Shown here in pieces: positions 1 through 5,872 of a stretch of DNA of 6,387 nt. Where the stretch lies: NCBI GenBank assembly GCA_003641695.1, contig QNBL01000163.1:1-6387 (forward strand). The letters are read 5' to 3'. Below the pieces are notes generated by a model that ran no database searches, was not told the DNA's origin, and was given only the letters and a program-made list of their open reading frames with translations. How positions within the stretch are numbered: position 1 is the stretch's first letter; each line of letters opens with the position of its first letter. The stretch is from Spirochaetota bacterium. GTDB lineage: Bacteria; Spirochaetota; Spirochaetia; B11-G9. A program made the position numbers and the translations under genes.

Positions 1-1
1 C

Positions 2-298
2 TTTGGGAAACTTGATGCAGGATTCATTACATCAAACGTGTACAACAACGATAAGAACAAACATTTGACCGGGGTCTTGCGGGTAATTGCATCCTCTGAC
101 CCTCTTCCACAATGGGTACTGGTTAGCAGAAAAGACCTGGACCTGGGTAAAATAAGTGAATTGAAGAATACCCTTTCCGGGTTATCTTCCACCGAAGAGG
201 GGCGGAATCTTTTAAAGGAAACGGGTTTTTCAGGATTTATCCCGGCAGACGCGGAACGATTATCTGTAATGGAAAAGTATAATGCCGCTTCAAAGTAA
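2..298 (+). CDS. PhnD-like periplasmic solute-binding protein, C-terminal part (5' end outside window)
   Basis: Only the last 98 residues are present; the frame is open to the left edge, so the GTG at 38 is an internal valine codon, not a start. The fragment reads DAGFITSNVYNN, then LRVIASSDPLPQWVLVSR, then a helical stretch with LKNTLSGLSSTEEGRNLLKE, then GFSGFIPA near the end. This order (an 'aGfi..' strand, a 'vias.plP..v...r' strand, a short helical segment with 'L..l...eG..lL...g..gF.p') is characteristic of the C-terminal lobe of the phosphate/phosphonate-binding PhnD family of type II periplasmic proteins. Such proteins bind a small anionic ligand outside the inner membrane. The gene overlaps the histidine kinase by 17 bp and no transporter gene lies directly downstream, so it probably acts as a ligand-sensing partner of the kinase rather than, or as well as, in transport (inference). 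The signal peptide and most ligand-contact residues lie outside the window. Confidence 0.78.
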   Translation, partial: FGKLDAGFITSNVYNNDKNKHLTGVLRVIASSDPLPQWVLVSRKDLDLGKISELKNTLSGLSSTEEGRNLLKETGFSGFIPADAERLSVMEKYNAASK

Positions 299-1661
299 GG
301 TTCTGATATTTTTTACGGTACTGCTTCTTCTCATAACCTTTCAGTGGTTGTTTTTTATTACCCATGAAGAAAAACTTCTTAAAGATGAAAAAGAGTCCCA
401 GGGGATCGTCCTTACCAGGACCCTTGCTCAGCTGAGTGTGAATCCGCTGGTCAGTTATCAGATTACCCGGCTTGAGGGACTTGTGGATTCAATAAAGAGC
501 GAGAGGGATGTAGTTTCGGCGAGGGTGGTAAACTCCCAGTTTCTGGTTCTTGCAGATACCCGCAGAGAAAATGAGGGGTGGATCTATTCAGGTAAGCTTC
601 CGGAAAAACCTGAATTGAATTTTACCGGCACTGTTCTTGTGGTAAGAGAACCTATTGAAGTAATTAGCAGAATATACGGAATGGCGGAAGTTGTCTTTTC
701 ATTGGAAGAGATGAACAGAAAGATCATGCACAGCCGAATAACCTTCAGTGTTTTACTCCTGATTGAACTTCTTTTAAGTATTCTGTTTGCCATATTCCTT
801 GAGATTCAGGTTATCCGCCCTCTGGGTGAGGTAGCAGCAGAGGTCGAGGATATGACAAAAGCTGAGTTCCGTGATGTTTTCAACGTTTCCCGGCATTCTT
901 CTGTAGAGATCCGAAAGGTCGGTGAGGCTCTGGAGGATATGAGAAACAAGCTCCTTGAAAACAGGAATGAGATGGTCTCAAAAGCAAAGTTCGCCACCAT
1001 GGGGAAAATAGCTTTTAATCTGGCTCATGAAATCCGCAATCCTCTTGAGGCTATATCCGGAGCGGTTGAGATTCTTGGGGATGAAATAGAGGAGGGTTCC
1101 GATAAAAACGATTATCTGGCAATTATTAAAGATGAAGTTGAAAATCTTAATGAGTACCTTTCGGAATTCCTGGAATTCACCCGTTCTCAGCCGAGAAACA
1201 GGGAGGCCAGTGCTCTGGATGATCTGATAAAAGATACTTTACTTCTCTTAAATCCGCTTATAAAGAAGAACAGAATAAACATAGTCAGCCGATTTAATTC
1301 TTTTGGAGTAAACATCTTTGTTGATACAAATCAGTTTAAAAGGGTTTTGCTGAACATCCTTATAAACAGTATAGAGGCTTTACCCGAGGGAGGAATCATC
1401 AATATCAGCACAGAGATTGAACATGAAAACAATGGTGTTACTGTGTTGGTCAAGGATAACGGAACCGGAATCCATAAAAAATACATGGAAAGGATTTTTG
1501 AACCCTACTTTTCAACAAAGAAAAATGGATCCGGTATAGGGTTGGCTCTCTGTAAGAAAGTAATTGAGCAGCATGAAGGATCCATAGAGATCAGAAGTGT
1601 TTACGGCCGGGAAACTGAGGTACGTATAACTCTCCCGTTACTTAAGGAGAATCAGAGATGA
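282..1661 (+). CDS. Membrane-bound sensor histidine kinase (NtrB/ZraS-like, HAMP domain)
   Basis: A 459-residue two-component sensor kinase. TM1 spans about residues 7-27 and TM2 about 152-176. Between them lies a roughly 120-residue extracytoplasmic domain of no family I recognise. A HAMP linker starts at IRPLGEV (about 178-228). The dimerisation/phosphoacceptor domain has the H-box NLAHEIRNPLEAISG with His249. The catalytic ATPase domain shows the N-box (Asn358/Asn362 in NILINSIEAL), G1 box DNGTGI (392-397), F-box FEPYF (406-410) and G2 box GSGIGLAL (416-423). All catalytic motifs are intact. HEIRNPL is typical of kinases that pair with NtrC-family regulators, which matches the next gene. 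There is no PAS domain, so input probably comes through the extracytoplasmic domain, possibly via the PhnD-like protein encoded just upstream. The start at 282 is chosen because TM1 begins within a few residues of it; the ribosome site is weak (GGAAAAG at 271-277) and lies inside the upstream gene, suggesting translational coupling. Confidence 0.95.
   Translation: MPLQSKVLIFFTVLLLLITFQWLFFITHEEKLLKDEKESQGIVLTRTLAQLSVNPLVSYQITRLEGLVDSIKSERDVVSARVVNSQFLVLADTRRENEGWIYSGKLPEKPELNFTGTVLVVREPIEVISRIYGMAEVVFSLEEMNRKIMHSRITFSVLLLIELLLSILFAIFLEIQVIRPLGEVAAEVEDMTKAEFRDVFNVSRHSSVEIRKVGEALEDMRNKLLENRNEMVSKAKFATMGKIAFNLAHEIRNPLEAISGAVEILGDEIEEGSDKNDYLAIIKDEVENLNEYLSEFLEFTRSQPRNREASALDDLIKDTLLLLNPLIKKNRINIVSRFNSFGVNIFVDTNQFKRVLLNILINSIEALPEGGIINISTEIEHENNGVTVLVKDNGTGIHKKYMERIFEPYFSTKKNGSGIGLALCKKVIEQHEGSIEIRSVYGRETEVRITLPLLKENQR
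1644..1649 (+). promoter_or_regulatory. Ribosome binding site of the response regulator
   Basis: AAGGAG lies 8 nt before the ATG at 1658, inside the end of the kinase gene. It supports the ATGA overlap start (ATG 1658-1660, kinase TGA 1659-1661) rather than a later in-frame start. Confidence 0.8.
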
Positions 1662-2962
1662 GAACCATTCTGGTAATAGATGATAAAGAAAATATCCGCA
1701 AGGTTTTAAAGGTCATCCTTGAAAAAGAGGGGTACCGGGTACTTACCGCTGATGGGGGAGAGGAAGGGCTGCAGCTGGCTGCCGATTTCCTGCCTGATCT
1801 TATTATTTCAGATATAAGGATGGATGATCTTGGGGGAAAAGAATTGTTTCATCTTTTAAAATCAAGAGGGATCTCTATTCCATTTATATTTATGACTGCT
1901 TTTGCTTCTATTGAAGATGCCGTTAGCGCAATAAAAGAAGGAGCTGTTGATTATCTGACAAAACCGGTGGATTATGAGTATTTAAAGAAAACCATTGCCC
2001 GTATGATAAGAACACCCAAACTTGAGAACAGCCGGAAAAAGAAGCTGATCGGAAGCAGTCCGGTTATGAGGAAACTGTTAGAGCGGATAAAGACGGTTGC
2101 TTCAAGCAGCTCAACGGTGCTTATTACCGGTGAAAGCGGTACCGGAAAAGAACTGATCGCCCGGGCAATACATGAGGAGAGTGAAAGAAACCAGAATGGA
2201 TTTATTCCGATAAACTGTTCTGCTTTGAGTGAAAGCCTCCTTGAATCGGAGCTTTTCGGTTATGAAAAAGGAGCATTTACCGGTGCTGTGGTTCAGAAGC
2301 AAGGTTTTTTCGAAACAGCTCACAGAGGGACTTTGTTTCTTGACGAGGTATCGGAATTGTCACCCTCTACCCAGGTAAAACTCCTGAGGGTACTGCAGGA
2401 GCATACCTTTACCCGGGTAGGGGGAACTGATTTTGTTGATGTTGATGTAAGGATAATTGCTGCAACAAATAAAAATCTTGAGGAACTTGTGAAAACAGGG
2501 GTATTCAGGCATGATCTCTACTACAGACTAAACGTTATTCCGATAAACACCCCTTCCTTGAGAGAACATCTGGAGGATTTGGAAATTCTGATTGATGCGA
2601 TTATTAAAAGGATATGTTTATTTGAAAATATATCTGTCCCGGTTGTTGAAGAAAATTTTATCAGGACATTAAAGACCTACTCATGGCCCGGCAATATACG
2701 GGAATTGGAAAATCTCATTGAAAGGTTATTGATTCTGAATCACCCCGAAAGACTGGAGGAAACTCTTTTATTCGAGGAGACCACTATTTTCGGAGCCGCA
2801 TCCGGAAGTGTTGAATCCGAGCGTGACAGGATTATCAGTGCTTTGCGGCTGTGCGGGGGGAACAAAACAGAGACTTCAAAAATTCTTGCCATGCCCCGGA
2901 GAACTCTTTACCACAAGATAAACAAGTATTCAATTCTGCCGGAAGAATACAAAAGTATGTAA
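1658..2962 (+). CDS. NtrC-family sigma-54-dependent response regulator
   Basis: A 434-residue transcription activator with three domains. The receiver domain (about 1-118) has the acidic pair Asp8/Asp9, phosphoacceptor Asp52 (SDIRM), Thr80 and Lys102 (TKP). The AAA+ sigma-54 interaction domain (about 130-360) has Walker A GESGTGKE (158-165), the GAFTGA loop (205-210) that contacts sigma-54, Walker B TLFLDE (225-230), the sensor I region IIAATN (266-271), arginine-finger candidates in FRHDLYYRLN (283-292), and the sensor II segment WPGNIRELENLIER (343-356). A Fis-type helix-turn-helix follows at about 388-425, with GNKTETSKIL and PRRTLYHKI as the two helices. Every motif needed for phosphorylation, ATP hydrolysis and sigma-54 activation is present, and the length is typical. 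The 4-bp ATGA overlap with the kinase shows a coupled pair. A sigma-54 promoter with upstream repeats lies directly after the stop codon, so the most likely target is the downstream ABC importer (inference). Confidence 0.96.
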   Translation: MRTILVIDDKENIRKVLKVILEKEGYRVLTADGGEEGLQLAADFLPDLIISDIRMDDLGGKELFHLLKSRGISIPFIFMTAFASIEDAVSAIKEGAVDYLTKPVDYEYLKKTIARMIRTPKLENSRKKKLIGSSPVMRKLLERIKTVASSSSTVLITGESGTGKELIARAIHEESERNQNGFIPINCSALSESLLESELFGYEKGAFTGAVVQKQGFFETAHRGTLFLDEVSELSPSTQVKLLRVLQEHTFTRVGGTDFVDVDVRIIAATNKNLEELVKTGVFRHDLYYRLNVIPINTPSLREHLEDLEILIDAIIKRICLFENISVPVVEENFIRTLKTYSWPGNIRELENLIERLLILNHPERLEETLLFEETTIFGAASGSVESERDRIISALRLCGGNKTETSKILAMPRRTLYHKINKYSILPEEYKSM

Positions 2963-2996
2963 AGTGTGCAACCTTTACTGATTCATTGCACATTTT
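2961..2996 (+). terminator. Possible weak terminator hairpin after the response regulator
   Basis: TGTGCAA (2965-2971) and TTGCACA (2986-2992) form a perfect 7-bp stem around a 14-nt loop. An A-run lies before it (2961-2963) and TTTTT after it (2993-2997), which could extend the stem by A-U pairs. This has the outline of a Rho-independent terminator, but only 3 of the 7 core pairs are G-C and the loop is large, so it would be weak. The same bases are better explained as activator binding sites; both roles are possible. Confidence 0.3.
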
Positions 2997-3006
2997 TGTT
3001 GCACAT
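2965..3006 (+). promoter_or_regulatory. Putative upstream activator (enhancer) sites for the NtrC-type regulator
   Basis: Three related half-sites occur in 42 bp: TGTGCAA (2965-2971), TTGCACAT (2986-2993) and TTGCACAT (2999-3006). The first is inverted relative to the other two, with centres 21 bp apart (about two helical turns); the last two are direct repeats 13 bp apart. The stretch 2987-3003, TGCACATTTTTGTTGCA, has the 17-bp TGCA-N9-TGCA layout of NtrC-type sites (known consensus TGCACC-N5-GGTGCA). The cluster lies about 64-104 bp upstream of the predicted start site of the sigma-54 promoter, a normal enhancer distance. Binding by the adjacent regulator is inferred from position. Confidence 0.6.
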
Positions 3007-3041
3007 ATTCCCCTAAAATGGGGCTCCATAGCAGCTACAAG

Positions 3042-3058
3042 TTGGCACGGTAACTGCA
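3042..3058 (+). promoter_or_regulatory. Sigma-54 (-24/-12) promoter of the ABC importer operon
   Basis: TTGGCACGGTAACTGCA matches the 17-bp sigma-54 consensus YTGGCACG-N4-TTGCW at all defined positions except one (C for the first T of TTGCW). The invariant GG (3044-3045) and GC (3056-3057) have the correct spacing. Transcription is predicted to start near A3069, giving a leader of about 21 nt that contains the AGGAGG ribosome site at 3077-3082, 7 nt before the ATG at 3090. The promoter directly follows a gene for a sigma-54 activator with an intact GAFTGA loop, which strongly supports the call. Confidence 0.88.
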
Positions 3059-3089
3059 TATAGTAATCATATTTTTAGGAGGCTCTATA

Positions 3090-4115
3090 ATGAAAAGAAA
3101 AATCGCTTTTTGTTTTCTCATTGTGGCTCTTATCGGTCTACCCCTTTCTGTATTTGCAAACGGACAGAAAGATGTAAAAGCTGATAAGGTTGTTGTGTAC
3201 GCAAGTGTTGATGAAGGTAATGCCAAACTCATTCTTGACGCTTTCACTGCTGATACCGGAATTACCGCTTCGTTTGTTCACCTTTCTTCCGGACCTGCTT
3301 TGGCAAGAATAACAGCAGAGGCCAATAATCCCCAGGCTGATGTCTGGTTGGGTGCACCAAGTGAAACCCATGTTATTGCAAAAGAAAAGGGACTGACTGT
3401 TCCGTATAAATCCGCAGCCCTGAATGATCTTCCCGAAGCATTCAAGGATCCTGACGGATACTGGCGTTCTTTCTACATGAATCCCATGGCTTTGGCTGTA
3501 AATACCAAAGCACTTGCAAAGATAGGTGCTCCAATGCCTACATCATGGATGGACCTTCTGAATCCTGTATACAAGGGTCAGATTCAGATGCCTACTCCCC
3601 AGTCTTCAGGGACTGCCTACAATATTATCGGCGGACTGGTTACTATCTGGGGCGAAGAAAAAGCCTATGACTACATGAAAAAACTGAATCCGAATGTTCA
3701 GACATATACCTCTTCAGGTACCGGACCCTCCAAGGGCGTAGCTGTAGGGCAGTGTGCAATCGGGATCCAGTTTACCCCTGCTTTTTTCAAGTTTATTGAC
3801 GAAGGGTATCCGTTGAAGGTTGTATTCCCCTCAGAGGGAGTAGGATTTGAGGCACCAGCTGTTTCAATAATCAAGGGTGCTAAAAACATGGAAGCAGCCA
3901 AAATTCTGATAGACTGGCTTGTTTCCAAGAAAGGACAGGATGTGCTTTCAGAAAAGAAAACATTCTTCTATCCTGTCAATCCGGAAGCATCCCTGGGTAA
4001 AGGGATGCCTCAGTTCTCAGAACTTAAAACTGTAGCTATCGATGTGCAGTGGGCAGGGGCCAATAAAGAAAGGCTTGTTAACCGATGGGTTAACGAAGTT
4101 CTTCCCGCTAAATAA
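3090..4115 (+). CDS. ABC transporter substrate-binding protein (FbpA/AfuA-like family)
   Basis: A 341-residue secreted binding protein. An N-terminal signal peptide (KRK, then a hydrophobic core, then SVFA) probably ends by signal peptidase I cleavage after Ala23, leaving NGQKD; no lipobox cysteine is present. The mature protein starts with the strand KVVVYASVDEG and continues with AFTADTGI, the ligand-loop segment SSGPALARITAE (66-77), PQADVW (81-86), TSWMDLLNPVYKGQI (151-165), SSGTGPSKGVAVG (208-220), CAIGIQF (222-228) and FEAPAVSIIKG (253-263). This is the standard layout of the ferric-iron/sugar-phosphate/phosphonate branch of periplasmic proteins. It delivers substrate to the permease and ATPase encoded downstream. 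Iron-binding FbpA members use an adjacent tyrosine pair in the C-terminal half; I see none here, so an 'iron' label is not secure. A phosphate ester or phosphonate is an alternative (inference). The start is fixed by AGGAGG 7 nt upstream and the signal peptide. A sigma-54 promoter precedes it and a hairpin follows. Confidence 0.9.
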   Translation: MKRKIAFCFLIVALIGLPLSVFANGQKDVKADKVVVYASVDEGNAKLILDAFTADTGITASFVHLSSGPALARITAEANNPQADVWLGAPSETHVIAKEKGLTVPYKSAALNDLPEAFKDPDGYWRSFYMNPMALAVNTKALAKIGAPMPTSWMDLLNPVYKGQIQMPTPQSSGTAYNIIGGLVTIWGEEKAYDYMKKLNPNVQTYTSSGTGPSKGVAVGQCAIGIQFTPAFFKFIDEGYPLKVVFPSEGVGFEAPAVSIIKGAKNMEAAKILIDWLVSKKGQDVLSEKKTFFYPVNPEASLGKGMPQFSELKTVAIDVQWAGANKERLVNRWVNEVLPAK

Positions 4116-4129
4116 ATAAGTACTACCAA

Positions 4130-4158
4130 AGGGGGTCTTGTAAAAGACCCCCTGTTTT
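4130..4158 (+). terminator. Intra-operon hairpin (partial terminator or mRNA-stabilising stem)
   Basis: A perfect 10-bp inverted repeat, AGGGGGTCTT (4130-4139) and AAGACCCCCT (4144-4153), closes a GTAA tetraloop (GNRA type) and is followed by GTTTT. The stem is GC-rich and very stable, but the T-run is only four bases after a G. It sits 14 nt after the stop of the binding-protein gene and before the permease ribosome site. In ABC import operons such hairpins commonly reduce read-through or protect the upstream mRNA, so that the binding protein is made in excess over the membrane parts. That role is inferred here. Confidence 0.82.
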
Positions 4159-4160
4159 AA

Positions 4161-4166
4161 AGGAAG
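4161..4166 (+). promoter_or_regulatory. Ribosome binding site deciding the GTG start of the permease
   Basis: AGGAAG (AAAGGAAG from 4159) lies 5-7 nt before GTG 4172-4174. It decides for this GTG as the start; the next in-frame ATG codons are at residues 15 and 16, are not preceded by a comparable site, and would remove the basic N-terminal tail before TM1. Confidence 0.7.
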
Positions 4167-4171
4167 TTATC

Positions 4172-5863
4172 GTGAAAGAATCCTGGCTGAAACAGAGTAA
4201 ACGGCAGATACGGATGATGACTAAGGATCCTCTTTTGTTCGGGGTGGTTGTTTTTATCCTTCTATCATTAACGGTTTTTATAATATATCCCCTGATAAAG
4301 GTAATAATAACCAGCATAATGCCGGGAGGGAGATTTTCACTCAAGGAATATAAAGAGATAGTTTCTTCCTGGTATTTACGAAGAGCTTTTTTAAACAGCA
4401 TGATGATGGGTGCCCTTACGGCTGTTTTCGGTGCTGCGGTCGGGTTTATCTTTGCATTTACCCTTGCAAGGACGGATGTCCCGTTAAAAAAGTTCTTCCA
4501 TATTATTGCAATAATCCCGATCATTTCACCTCCTTTTATAGGAGCCCTTTCAATAATAATGCTTTTTGGAAATAACGGAATGATCTCCTCCTCCCTTCTG
4601 CATCTGGCTAATACAAAAATATACGGATTCAGAGGACTGCTGTTTGCACAGATTGTTACGTTTTTCCCTGTTGCCTATATAACCCTGAAAGGAGTTCTTG
4701 AGTCGATAAGTCCTACTCTGGAAGACGCCGCTCTGGACCTCGGAGGATCAAGATTCAAGGTATTCAGAAGAGTAACCTTCCCCCTGGCGCTACCGGGGAT
4801 AGCAAGTGCAATGCTGGTTCTTTTTGTTGAGACCCTGGCTGATTTTGGAAATCCTCTTATTCTTGCAGGGAGCCAGTTCCCGATACTGTCGGTTCAGGCT
4901 TATCTGGAGATAACGGGGATGTACAATCTCTCGAAGGGGGCTGGTCTTGCTTTTGTACTGCTTATACCATCCATCACTGTCTTCTTTATTGAAAAATACT
5001 GGGTTTCAAAAAAGAGATACGTTACCATAACAGGAAAACCCACCCAGTCAACCCTTAAACTTGTGAGTCCAGCTGCGAAATGGCTGCTGTTTGCCCTGTG
5101 TATGCTGTTTGCTCTTACAATACTGCTTATCTATGTAACCATACTGTGGGGGGCATTGGTCAGTGTATGGGGGAGCAACAGCACTCTTACCCTGAAGCAT
5201 TTTGCCTATGTATTCAGCGTAGGATTCAAAGCTGTCAGGGATACGGTAATAATTGCCGGGCTTTCAACTCCGGTGGCAGGAGTTCTGGGTATGGTAATAG
5301 CTTTTCTTGTAGTGAGGAAAAAATTCCCCTTTAAGCATTATATGGAAATATCATCCATGCTTTCTTTTGCAGTTCCCGGAACTGTTGTCGGTATAGGATA
5401 TATTCTTGCCTTCAACTCATATCCGCTGCTTCTTACCGGGACGCTTCTGATTCTGCTGCTCAATTTTATTTTCCGCTACGTTCCGGTCGGGATTCAGTCG
5501 GGGGTTGCGATCCTTCAGCAGGTTGATCCGTCAATAGAAGAGGCTGCGATAGATCTCGGAGCTGATTCAAAGTCGACTTTCAGAAAAGTTACTCTCCCTC
5601 TGATGATTCCCGCATTCTTTTCCGGACTCATTTACTCATTTGTCCGGGCAATGACCGCAATAAGTGCCGTAATATTTCTTGTTTCCTCCCGGTGGAATTT
5701 AATGACTGTTCAGATAATGTCCCAGGTTGAGTCCGGAAGGCTGGGAGCAGCCGCTGCCTTCAGTGTAATTCTGGTTGTAATAATTCTCTTCGCAATACTT
5801 ATTATCCGATCCATCCTTAATCTTAAGTATGGAAAATTCGGCGGCACAACGCTGCACTTTTAG
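4172..5863 (+). CDS. Fused two-half ABC importer permease (FbpB/AfuB-like)
   Basis: A 563-residue inner-membrane protein with about 12 predicted membrane segments in two homologous halves (about 20-280 and 300-550). Each half carries the EAA loop that docks on the ATPase: EDAALDLGGSRFKVFRRVTF (184-203) and EEAAIDLGADSKSTFRKVTL (456-475), each followed by PL-P. One polypeptide therefore supplies both permease subunits, as in FbpB/AfuB/ThiP-type importers. The N-terminal half contains FPVAYITLKGVLESISPTLE and the C-terminal half RYVPVGIQSGVAILQQVDPS, the usual lead-in to the EAA loop in this family. Substrate cannot be read from it; family members carry ferric iron, sugar phosphates, thiamine or aminoethylphosphonate. 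The gene begins with GTG after a clear ribosome site and ends 9 bp before the ATPase start, so the two are almost certainly cotranscribed. Expression probably comes by read-through of the hairpin at 4130-4158 from the sigma-54 promoter. Confidence 0.93.
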   Translation: MKESWLKQSKRQIRMMTKDPLLFGVVVFILLSLTVFIIYPLIKVIITSIMPGGRFSLKEYKEIVSSWYLRRAFLNSMMMGALTAVFGAAVGFIFAFTLARTDVPLKKFFHIIAIIPIISPPFIGALSIIMLFGNNGMISSSLLHLANTKIYGFRGLLFAQIVTFFPVAYITLKGVLESISPTLEDAALDLGGSRFKVFRRVTFPLALPGIASAMLVLFVETLADFGNPLILAGSQFPILSVQAYLEITGMYNLSKGAGLAFVLLIPSITVFFIEKYWVSKKRYVTITGKPTQSTLKLVSPAAKWLLFALCMLFALTILLIYVTILWGALVSVWGSNSTLTLKHFAYVFSVGFKAVRDTVIIAGLSTPVAGVLGMVIAFLVVRKKFPFKHYMEISSMLSFAVPGTVVGIGYILAFNSYPLLLTGTLLILLLNFIFRYVPVGIQSGVAILQQVDPSIEEAAIDLGADSKSTFRKVTLPLMIPAFFSGLIYSFVRAMTAISAVIFLVSSRWNLMTVQIMSQVESGRLGAAAAFSVILVVIILFAILIIRSILNLKYGKFGGTTLHF

Positions 5864-5872
5864 AGGTTAGAT

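Noticed and set aside
38..40. GTG at 38 as a start codon of a small 86-residue protein
   Set aside because: The frame is open to the left edge and the residues before it (DAGFITSN) continue the PhnD-like fold, so this is an internal valine.
3010..3023. Short hairpin CCCCTAAAATGGGG between the activator sites and the promoter
   Set aside because: Only four base pairs with a six-base loop and no T-run after it. It could contribute to DNA bending or be chance, so I do not call it a feature. I also found no clear IHF-type site here.
2851..3063. A plus-strand open frame overlapping the end of the regulator and the promoter region
   Set aside because: It overlaps the conserved Fis-type helix-turn-helix in another frame and runs across the sigma-54 promoter. 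It shows no family resemblance.
3111..3113. Cys8 of the binding protein as a lipoprotein attachment site
   Set aside because: The cysteine lies in the early hydrophobic core, with too few residues before it for a signal peptide; the cleavage signal is the later SVFA.
4123..4524. A 133-codon open frame on the minus strand covering the operon hairpin and the start of the permease
   Set aside because: It lies antisense to a clear membrane-protein frame. Its composition is what the complement of hydrophobic codons gives, it has no recognisable motif, and the permease start is well supported.
5080..5334. A plus-strand open frame inside the permease gene, rich in cysteine codons
   Set aside because: The permease frame is continuous and conserved through this region; the cysteines come from reading its codons out of frame.
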